Part shown: positions 1 to 6,354 of the stretch, in pieces
Layout of the letters: each line of letters opens with the position of its first letter
Position numbering within the stretch: position 1 is the first letter of the stretch
NCBI GenBank assembly: GCA_016928525.1
Contig: JAFGKO010000084.1
Span: 1-6,354 of the forward strand
Direction: 5' to 3'
From: Anaerolineales bacterium
GTDB taxonomy: Bacteria > Chloroflexota > Anaerolineae > Anaerolineales > Villigracilaceae
Length of the DNA: 6,354 nt
The notes under the pieces: model-generated
The model's database searches: none
Told to the model about the DNA's origin: nothing
Seen by the model: the letters and a program-made list of their open reading frames with translations, nothing else
Translations under genes and position numbers: made by a program

Positions 1-55
1 AAAAACCATACATTTCAAACTATGTCTCGGTCAATCCTTTGTCCCTAAAAAAGGC

Positions 56-84
56 TTGACAAAGTCATAGTATTCGCAATGACA
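56..84 (+). promoter_or_regulatory. Weak candidate promoter upstream of pheA
   Basis: A perfect -35 consensus, TTGACA, sits at 56-61. The matching -10 position (about 78-84, AATGAC) is poor. A better -10-like hexamer, TAGAAT, occurs at 98-103, but its -35 (around 74-80) is weak. The region 1-130 is visibly AT-rich compared with pheA and holds no gene that I can see. Transcription of pheA probably starts here, but the exact promoter is uncertain. Confidence 0.25.
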
Positions 85-130
85 TGCATAAATGATGTAG
101 AATCATCCATCATATTTTGCAGGAGGCCTT

Positions 131-943
131 ATGCGAGTCGCATTCCAGGGAGAGGCGGGGGCTTATAGCGAGGAGGCAGGCTACGGGTATTTCGAGGCGC
201 CGGAGATGGTACCTGAAGAGTCGTTCGAGGCCGTTTTCACGGCCGTCGCTTCAGGGGCCTGCCAGGCCGGTCTGATCCCCATCGAAAATTCGCTGGCGGG
301 CAGCATCCACCAGAATTATGACCTGCTGTTGCGACACGAGCTGCACATCGTGGGCGAGTATTTCCTGCGCGTGCGGCACTGCCTGATCGGGTTCCCGGGG
401 GTGGGACTGCCCGAGATCCAGCGTGTGATCAGCCACCCACAGGCGCTGGGACAGTGCGCCGGGTACCTGCGCGAGCTGGGCGTGAAGACCGAGCCGGTCT
501 ACGACACGGCGGGGAGCGTCAAGATGCTCAAGGCGGGCGGCGAACGGACCACGGCGGCGATTGCGTCGAAACGGGCGGCGGAGATCTACGAGATGCAGAT
601 CTTGCAGGAGAGCATCGAGGACAACCCGGAGAATTACACGCGTTTCCTGGTCATTTCAGTGCAGGACCGGCAGCCGGAAGGCGAGGCCAAGACGTCGATC
701 GTGTTCACGCTCAAGAACCAGCCGGGGGCGCTGTTCAAGGCGCTGAGCGTCTTCGCCTTGCGCGACATCGACCTGACCAAGATCGAGTCGCGCCCGCTGG
801 CGGGCAAGCCCTGGGAGTACCTGTTCTACATCGATTTTCTGGGCGCGGCGCACGAACCACAGGCCCGGCGCGCGCTCGACCATCTGGGCGAGTATGCCTT
901 GATGTTGCGGGTGTTGGGGTCGTATAAGCGATTTGTGCGCTAG
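131..943 (+). CDS. pheA: Prephenate dehydratase with C-terminal ACT domain
   Basis: This cytoplasmic enzyme decarboxylates and dehydrates prephenate to phenylpyruvate, the step committed to phenylalanine. The 270 residues match the usual length of a stand-alone dehydratase, with no chorismate mutase domain fused. The catalytic domain (about 1-180) shows FQGEAGAYSEEA at the start, IPIENSLAGSIHQNYDLL at 49-66, SHPQALGQC at 101-109, DTAGS at 125-129 and the family NYTRF motif at 168-172, whose Thr is catalytic in studied homologues. The ACT domain (about 188-265) carries GALF at 199-202 and ESRP at 219-222, the phenylalanine-binding motifs, so feedback inhibition by phenylalanine is expected. 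The start is supported by AGGAGG at 121-126, 4 bases before the ATG. The gene is GC-rich, unlike the next two genes. No hairpin terminator is visible after the stop. Confidence 0.96.
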   Translation: MRVAFQGEAGAYSEEAGYGYFEAPEMVPEESFEAVFTAVASGACQAGLIPIENSLAGSIHQNYDLLLRHELHIVGEYFLRVRHCLIGFPGVGLPEIQRVISHPQALGQCAGYLRELGVKTEPVYDTAGSVKMLKAGGERTTAAIASKRAAEIYEMQILQESIEDNPENYTRFLVISVQDRQPEGEAKTSIVFTLKNQPGALFKALSVFALRDIDLTKIESRPLAGKPWEYLFYIDFLGAAHEPQARRALDHLGEYALMLRVLGSYKRFVR

Positions 944-947
944 GTGG

Positions 948-976
948 TTGTTTTTTGAGATACAGGTACGTATAAT
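948..976 (+). promoter_or_regulatory. Promoter for the SEFIR gene
   Basis: A perfect -10 hexamer, TATAAT, lies at 971-976, and a -35-like TTGTTT lies at 948-953 with the ideal 17-base spacer. It begins 5 bases after the pheA stop, so the SEFIR gene is probably transcribed on its own. Initiation near 983 would give a leader of about 75 bases. This is a sequence match only. Confidence 0.55.
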
Positions 977-1026
977 TTATCTAAAGTTTGTCAATCGGAA
1001 CATATCTGCAGAAGAGTGATTGGACA

Positions 1027-1048
1027 TTTTCTCTGAAAGCAGAGGGAA
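1027..1048 (+). promoter_or_regulatory. Leader hairpin overlapping the SEFIR gene ribosome binding site
   Basis: The arms CTCTG (1031-1035) and CAGAG (1040-1044) form a stem closed by an AAAG loop. Flanking TTTT and GGAA extend it to 9 pairs, two of them G-U. The Shine-Dalgarno-like GAGGGA (1042-1047), 10 bases before the ATG at 1058, lies in the 3' arm. In RNA the site could therefore be masked, which would limit translation. The stem is short and the regulatory role is inferred. Confidence 0.35.
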
Positions 1049-1057
1049 GTTTTCAAT

Positions 1058-1999
1058 ATGACAAAAGTATTTATTTCATATTCTTGGGATAACGATGACC
1101 ATAAAAATTGGGTTCGTGAGTTAGCCACTCGCCTCAGGAGCGATGGAATTGATGTGACTCTTGACCAATGGCATTTAGTTCCTGGAGACCAACTCCCAGA
1201 ATTTATGGAGCGAGCAGTTCGCGAAAGCGACTATGTTTTGATTATTTGTACGCATAAATACAAAGAGCGGTCAGATAATCGTCAAGGAGGAGTGGGTTAT
1301 GAGGGCGACATAATGACTGCCGAAGTTATGAGTACCCGTAATCAACGTAAGTTTATTCCAATATTAAGGCAGCAATCTTGGAGCGATTCCGCACCAAGCT
1401 GGTTGGCAGGAAAATATTATTTAGATTTATCGTCTTCACCTTATCAGCAAAAACATTATGGTGATTTGCTAGCCACGCTTTTAGGGACGAGAGAAAAAGC
1501 TCCTCCCATTGGAACCATAAAAGCTGATGAAACCACCTACAGCATTGCACCAAGCATTACAAGAGTTTCAAATTCTTCTGATTTTGAACCAATTCATATT
1601 ATTGGCATAATTTTTGACCAAGTTGGAACTCCTCGAAATGATGGCACTCGCGGAAGTGCGCTCTACAGTATCCCTTTCCGTTTGTCAAAGCATCCATCAC
1701 ATGAATGGGCAGAATTTTTTATTCATTTTTGGGATCATCCGCCCCGTTTCACATCGATGCACCGTCCAAGAATTGCTTCAGTAATTGGAGATACAGTGGT
1801 TTTAGATGGCACTACAATAGAAGAAGTCAAAGATTACCATAGAGATACCTTGATTCTATGCGTTCAAGAAACCAATAAAGCCTATAATGAGTTCATTGAG
1901 CGTAGACAAAAAGCCAATGAACGCGAGCAAGAGCAATTAAGAAAGCACAAGCAAAGCGTAAATGATATTTCTAAACAAATAAAGTTTGATGACGACTAG
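1058..1999 (+). CDS. SEFIR (TIR-like) domain protein with unassigned C-terminal domain
   Basis: The 313-residue protein begins with a SEFIR/TIR-type fold, seen as KVFISYSWDNDDHKNWV at 3-19, GIDVTLDQWHLVPGDQLPEF at 30-49, DYVLIICTHKY at 58-68 and GGVGYEGDIMTAE at 77-89. The domain runs to about residue 140. Bacterial SEFIR and TIR domains act in signalling and immunity, and many TIR domains cleave NAD. E82 or E89 could be the acidic residue, but I cannot show catalysis. Residues about 175-275 form a second block (GIIFDQVGTPRNDGTRGSAL, YSIPFRLS, WAEFF, DGTTIEEV) that I cannot name and that may be a sensor or partner domain. A charged, probably coiled-coil tail (276-305) follows. There is no signal peptide or membrane segment, so it should be cytoplasmic. 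The ATG has GAGGGA upstream and a private promoter. The strong AT-richness relative to pheA suggests transfer. SEFIR/TIR membership is firm; the role is not. Confidence 0.85.
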   Translation: MTKVFISYSWDNDDHKNWVRELATRLRSDGIDVTLDQWHLVPGDQLPEFMERAVRESDYVLIICTHKYKERSDNRQGGVGYEGDIMTAEVMSTRNQRKFIPILRQQSWSDSAPSWLAGKYYLDLSSSPYQQKHYGDLLATLLGTREKAPPIGTIKADETTYSIAPSITRVSNSSDFEPIHIIGIIFDQVGTPRNDGTRGSALYSIPFRLSKHPSHEWAEFFIHFWDHPPRFTSMHRPRIASVIGDTVVLDGTTIEEVKDYHRDTLILCVQETNKAYNEFIERRQKANEREQEQLRKHKQSVNDISKQIKFDDD

Positions 2000-2180
2000 G
2001 AAGATGCGAATAAAGATTCTAAATAACCAACTCTGTTCTTGCGGGAAAAATGATAGCCCGCCATCATGCGTGAGTGCGCGCGGACCCCAAAAAACGCGGG
2101 TTTTTCCCCTACAGGGATGTTAGCGCCAACTGTTAGGTATTCCAATATAAGAAAGTAACGTTCAAAAAGGATACTACATC
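2000..2180 (+). other. Non-coding spacer with nested inverted repeats
   Basis: I see no credible gene here. Several alternative hairpins overlap: GCGGG at 2041-2045 with CCCGC at 2057-2061, ATGAT at 2050-2054 with ATCAT at 2063-2067, GGGAAAAA at 2043-2050 with TTTTTCCC at 2101-2108, and AAAAAC at 2090-2095 with GTTTTT at 2100-2105. The last two could act as a weak terminator for the SEFIR gene. A TATAAG at 2146-2151 could be a -10 for the next gene, but I found no matching -35. The site AAAGGA at 2166-2171, 9 bases before the next ATG, is the next gene's ribosome binding site. Confidence 0.4.
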
Positions 2181-2864
2181 ATGGACATCGGAAACCGTTT
2201 TTCGCTTGAGGACTTTCTTGCGTATTTTTTCCCCGGCGTTACTGCCGCACTAGGAATTTATGTCCTGATTAACATGATCGTAGCCAATAACAATCTGCCA
2301 TCTTTGACAGCTGATATTACAACTGGTGTTATTTTCTTTGTTTTGAGTTATATCCTCGGTGTTATTTTTTCGAGCTTTGCTGAACTCGCTTTCTCTAAAG
2401 TGAAGAGCCACAAAGAAGTAATCCCATTAAACGATGAGTTGAAGAGCATAGTCATTGCAGCTTTCAGAGATACCTTCAAAATATCTCAAAACACAGAAAT
2501 CAAATGGTCAAGAGATCATTTCTATTTATGCCGTTCGATTGTTTATGAGCGCGTACCAAGTGTTTTACCATTTATACAGAGGCAAAGTAGCCTGAGGCAA
2601 TTGAGAATCAGTCTTATACCAACTCTTTTTGTATGGCTTCTTGTAGGCATTGAATGGGGAATACAAAACATCCTTGATAAATCTTTGATTGTCGGCTCAA
2701 CAATTATTGCGTTATCCGTAATCATGTTTATTGCCATTGCAATGATGACAATAAACAGAGCACGAAGCAATGAATGGCGTGAAGTGCGTGAAGTACTTAC
2801 TGCATTTGGAGCAAGTTATAGAGAAAGTCAGGTAAGAGAGAAAACAAGAGCTCGAAAAATCTAA
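2181..2864 (+). CDS. Four-helix inner membrane protein of unknown function
   Basis: I do not recognise a named family. The 227-residue protein has four likely membrane helices, at about 13-36, 46-68, 141-161 and 168-190. They are arranged as two hairpins separated by a soluble stretch of about 70 residues (70-140). That stretch includes FYLCRSIVYERVPS (114-127) and the basic segment FIQRQSSLRQLR (131-142) just before helix 3. The tail (191-227) is rich in Arg, Lys and Glu. Positive charges place the central loop and both ends in the cytoplasm. The start is supported by AAAGGA 9 bases upstream. The gene is AT-rich like the SEFIR gene 181 bases before it, and lies on the same strand, so the two may have arrived together; the structured spacer argues against a tight operon. 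Membrane proteins of this layout can act as pore-forming partners of immune signalling proteins, but nothing here proves that. Confidence 0.75.
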   Translation: MDIGNRFSLEDFLAYFFPGVTAALGIYVLINMIVANNNLPSLTADITTGVIFFVLSYILGVIFSSFAELAFSKVKSHKEVIPLNDELKSIVIAAFRDTFKISQNTEIKWSRDHFYLCRSIVYERVPSVLPFIQRQSSLRQLRISLIPTLFVWLLVGIEWGIQNILDKSLIVGSTIIALSVIMFIAIAMMTINRARSNEWREVREVLTAFGASYRESQVREKTRARKI

Positions 2865-2880
2865 ACAACGCTTACAAAAA

Positions 2881-2958
2881 GTGCATCCCGTCCCCACTAC
2901 GTGGGTTGCCCCTGCGGGATGCTACGCGAGGACGAACGGCCGGACTCGTGGGACCTCG
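2881..2958 (+). repeat. Structured intergenic repeat, copy 1
   Basis: The element starts 16 bases after the preceding stop. It holds an 8-bp perfect inverted repeat, GCATCCCG (2883-2890) with CGGGATGC (2915-2922), enclosing CCCAC-TAC-GTGGG (2893-2905). A second stem pairs CGAGG (2927-2931) with CCTCG (2954-2958). Its first 20 bases match 4338-4357 at 18 of 20 positions. The block at 2921-2953 also aligns with 4362-4389 (shared GCTA, AGG, CGAACG, GACT, GGGA). It is about 28 bases longer than copy 2 in the middle. It resembles the element that ends a gene cassette, but no integron site can be confirmed. Confidence 0.65.
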
Positions 2959-2992
2959 GCACTCGTGGCCATGTCAATATAAGGAGTTCCAA

Positions 2993-3661
2993 ATGGAAAC
3001 GTCCCTTGGTCTACCCAATATGTTACAAAAGATCTTACTCTCCTGCGGCATCCTCGCTGCGCTGCTTTATCTGGGGACGGATTGGCTCGCAGGGAAGCTG
3101 CTGAAGGGCTACAGTTTCGTGGCCCAGTCCATAAGCGAACTGAGCGCTGCCGGCTCTCCGACGAGAGCGCTCGTCGTCTCGCTCACGCTTGCGGCTGGCG
3201 TGTTCATGATCGCTTTCGGAGTCGGTGTCTGGCGGGCGGCGGGTCAGGTGTTTCTCCCGCGTGTCGTCGGCGGGCTTGTGATCGGGAATGTGGTGGCGGG
3301 GCTCGTCGCCATCCTTTTCTTTCCGACCCGTTTTGGTGAGAGGCCAGTCTTCGGTAGTGTGGGTGTGATTGTCATGTTCCTCGGCGTTGTCTTTTTCGTG
3401 CTGGCGATGGTGCTCGGAGCCCTAGCGTATAGCGGTTGGTTCCGCATCTTTTCCGTCGCGATACCGGTGACTTACGTCCTTCTGGCCATCTTGAGGTTCG
3501 CGACTGCCACCACATCTTCCGCAGGAGAAACCGTGTCGTTGGTGGGAGCGCAGGAACGGACTATGTCTTACAGTTTCCTGTTGTGGGTGATGGCCTTAGC
3601 TATACACCTCCTGCTACTGTCTAGTAGAGGCATGGACTCTGCAAGCGGTATTGGCGGATAG
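2993..3661 (+). CDS. DUF998-type six-helix membrane protein
   Basis: The 222-residue protein has six likely membrane helices, at about 11-32, 58-79, 90-110, 121-143, 149-169 and 191-210. The segment QSISELSAAGSPTR (45-58), just before helix 2, is the signature I associate with the DUF998 family. So is a Glu-Arg pair before the last helix (QERTMSYSFLLW, 187-198). The biochemical role of that family is not known to me. I chose the ATG at 2993 because AAGGAG at 2981-2986 stands 6 bases before it. The frame stays open to an ATG at 2906, but that upstream part lies inside the intergenic repeat and reads as polar, low-quality protein. The gene is much more GC-rich than the membrane genes on either side, so it probably has a separate origin. 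Its stop codon lies within a stem-loop. Confidence 0.8.
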   Translation: METSLGLPNMLQKILLSCGILAALLYLGTDWLAGKLLKGYSFVAQSISELSAAGSPTRALVVSLTLAAGVFMIAFGVGVWRAAGQVFLPRVVGGLVIGNVVAGLVAILFFPTRFGERPVFGSVGVIVMFLGVVFFVLAMVLGALAYSGWFRIFSVAIPVTYVLLAILRFATATTSSAGETVSLVGAQERTMSYSFLLWVMALAIHLLLLSSRGMDSASGIGG

Positions 3662-3681
3662 GAAATAGGTTGCCTATCCGC
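3654..3681 (+). terminator. Stem-loop spanning the DUF998 gene stop codon
   Basis: GCGGATAGG (3654-3662) and CCTATCCGC (3673-3681) form a perfect 9-bp stem with a 10-base loop. The stop codon TAG (3659-3661) is in the 5' arm. No T-tract follows, so this is not a classic intrinsic terminator. It may protect the mRNA 3' end or cause a pause. Confidence 0.45.
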
Positions 3682-3710
3682 TAGTGCTGCGCGTCCAACA
3701 TAGCGTTCAC

Positions 3711-3746
3711 CCGTCCTCCATAAGGGGCAGGCGAGCGCCGGGACGG
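3711..3746 (+). repeat. Possible diverged third copy of the intergenic repeat
   Basis: CCGTCC (3711-3716) and GGACGG (3741-3746) form a 6-bp inverted repeat in the gap after the DUF998 gene. The interior, GGGCAGGCGAGCGCC, resembles GGGCTAAGGCGAACGCC at 4361-4377 of copy 2 once small gaps are allowed. The position after a gene fits the other copies. The similarity is weak and could be chance. Confidence 0.3.
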
Positions 3747-3793
3747 AGTAAGAGCATTGAAACTAAGCATTGTCAAAGCGAAAGGATGAAGTG

Positions 3794-4336
3794 ATGCTGA
3801 AAACAGAACTGAAACCATACCAATGGACCGGGAAGGATCAACTTCTTTATGCGCTATCAATGATCCCTTTCCTGATGGCGTTTTTCGGAACGCTGTATTT
3901 ACTTTCAACTTACTCAATCTATTTGCCAATCATATCCGTTGGCTTGTATATTCTTGTCAATCTCTTTCAGGCTGGATGTTGCATAGGCTGTCCATATAGG
4001 GGAAAATACTGTCCAGCCTTCTGCGGTGTTTACCTGGGGAATTATCTGTCGGGAATTCTGTACAAAGATCGTCAATTTGACAAGCGATTTTTCGGGCACA
4101 ATGCAACTGCTGGGGAAATTACGCTGTTAATCTGGTTTATCTTTCCGTTGTATTGGTTATTCCAAACAAGCTGGTATCTGGTTCTGGTGTATCTGATCCT
4201 GTTAGTGCTACATGTCATCTTATTCGTGCCCACGCAGTGTTCGAAATGTAGTTACAATGCGACATGCCCCGGTGGACAGGCATGGCAAGTTTTTTGTAAA
4301 AGGTTTGGGTTTATTGACGTTCATGAGCACTCATAG
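3794..4336 (+). CDS. Cysteine-rich four-helix membrane protein of unknown function
   Basis: I do not recognise a named family. The 180-residue protein has helices at about 17-38 and 43-63, then a helical pair within 109-146. Two cysteine clusters follow the second and fourth helices. Cluster 1 has C62, C63, C66, C73 and C77 (CC-x2-C-x6-C-x3-C, read as GCCIGCPYRGKYCPAFCG). Cluster 2 has C149, C152, C158 and C168 (C-x2-C-x5-C-x9-C, read as CSKCSYNATCPGG). Lysines and arginines near both clusters suggest they face the cytoplasm, where they could bind zinc or an iron-sulfur centre or undergo redox chemistry; this is inference. I chose the ATG at 3794, with AAAGGA at 3781-3786 seven bases upstream, over the in-frame TTG at 3770 that would add eight polar residues. 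A repeat copy starts two bases after the stop. The gene is less GC-rich than its left neighbour. Confidence 0.75.
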   Translation: MLKTELKPYQWTGKDQLLYALSMIPFLMAFFGTLYLLSTYSIYLPIISVGLYILVNLFQAGCCIGCPYRGKYCPAFCGVYLGNYLSGILYKDRQFDKRFFGHNATAGEITLLIWFIFPLYWLFQTSWYLVLVYLILLVLHVILFVPTQCSKCSYNATCPGGQAWQVFCKRFGFIDVHEHS

Positions 4337-4337
4337 C

Positions 4338-4395
4338 GTGCATCTCGTTCCCACTACACGGGCTAAGGCGAACGCCCAGACTTACGGGATTCGCC
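4338..4395 (+). repeat. Structured intergenic repeat, copy 2
   Basis: The element begins two bases after the Cys-rich gene. Its first 20 bases match 2881-2900 with two C/T differences, and 4362-4389 aligns with 2921-2953 of copy 1. GGCGAA (4367-4372) pairs with TTCGCC (4390-4395), and CCC (4375-4377) with GGG (4386-4388) inside it. It lacks about 28 bases that copy 1 has, namely the second arm of that copy's first stem. Copy 1 follows a different gene, so the repeat marks gene ends rather than belonging to one gene. Confidence 0.65.
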
Positions 4396-4433
4396 CTACT
4401 GTTGAATTGTGAGTAGTAAATCTGTGCGTATTG

Positions 4434-4464
4434 AAAGAGCGAACCAAACGGCTCGCTCTTTTTT
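4434..4464 (+). terminator. Intrinsic terminator between convergent genes
   Basis: AAAGAGCGA (4434-4442) pairs with TCGCTCTTT (4453-4461). A CC/GG pair extends the stem inward past one mismatch. Six T residues (4459-4464) follow on the plus strand, giving a good terminator for the accessory genes. On the minus strand the hairpin lies about 20 bases past the katG stop but is followed by only three T residues, so it may also stop katG transcription less efficiently. Confidence 0.75.
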
Positions 4465-4481
4465 CTACGTTTCAGCTAAGA

Positions 4482-6354
<1,873 letters not shown>

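Noticed and set aside
454..927. 157-residue open frame inside pheA in another frame
   Set aside because: It overlaps a clear pheA reading frame and is a low-complexity Arg/Gly/Ala-rich product typical of GC-rich out-of-frame translation.
2906..2992. N-terminal extension of the DUF998 gene from an upstream ATG at 2906
   Set aside because: The extension lies inside the intergenic repeat, has no ribosome binding site, and reads as polar sequence before a well-placed AAGGAG and ATG at 2993.
3770..3793. TTG start for the Cys-rich membrane protein
   Set aside because: The ATG at 3794 has a properly spaced AAAGGA. The TTG lacks such a site and adds only eight polar residues.
2019..4407. Integron attC sites
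   Set aside because: GTTRRRY-like strings occur at 2132-2138 (GTTAGGT) and 4401-4407 (GTTGAAT), and TCTAAAC lies near 2861. None has a matching RYYYAAC partner that closes a proper attC fold, and no integrase is in the window. Such short strings occur by chance.

Overview
The window looks like a bacterial chromosome segment in which two GC-rich core genes flank a patch of accessory genes. pheA (prephenate dehydratase, 131-943, +) lies at the left. A 5'-truncated katG (catalase-peroxidase, minus strand, 4482 to beyond 6354) lies at the right. The sequence does not fix the phylum: every gene start is ATG, Shine-Dalgarno sites are clear, and base composition is mixed. A Chloroflexota-like genome with many accessory cassettes would fit, but that is only a guess.

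Between the core genes are four plus-strand genes with no metabolic link to either neighbour: a SEFIR/TIR-type signalling protein (1058-1999), a four-helix membrane protein of unknown function (2181-2864), a six-helix DUF998-type membrane protein (2993-3661) and a cysteine-rich four-helix membrane protein (3794-4336). Their base composition is uneven. In 60-base samples I counted 16 GC in the SEFIR gene (1561-1620), 21 in the first membrane gene (2281-2340), 40 in the DUF998 gene (3241-3300) and 26 in the Cys-rich gene (4141-4200). The same count gives 43 in pheA (421-480) and 43 in katG (5221-5280). This suggests the genes arrived separately.

The right half of the patch has a cassette-like layout, with each gene followed by a short structured non-coding element. 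Two of these elements (2881-2958 and 4338-4395) are clearly copies of one repeat, sharing an 18/20 match and a second conserved block. A third element (3711-3746) may be a diverged copy. The SEFIR gene has its own good promoter just after the pheA stop, and a leader hairpin that overlaps its ribosome binding site. A hairpin with a T-tract (4434-4464) separates the patch from the convergent katG.

The most interesting items are the SEFIR protein with its unassigned C-terminal domain (a possible immune effector or sensor), its membrane-protein neighbour, the Cys-rich membrane protein with two clusters predicted to face the cytoplasm, and the repeat family that seems to punctuate the cassettes. 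None of these can be called a new system from sequence alone.
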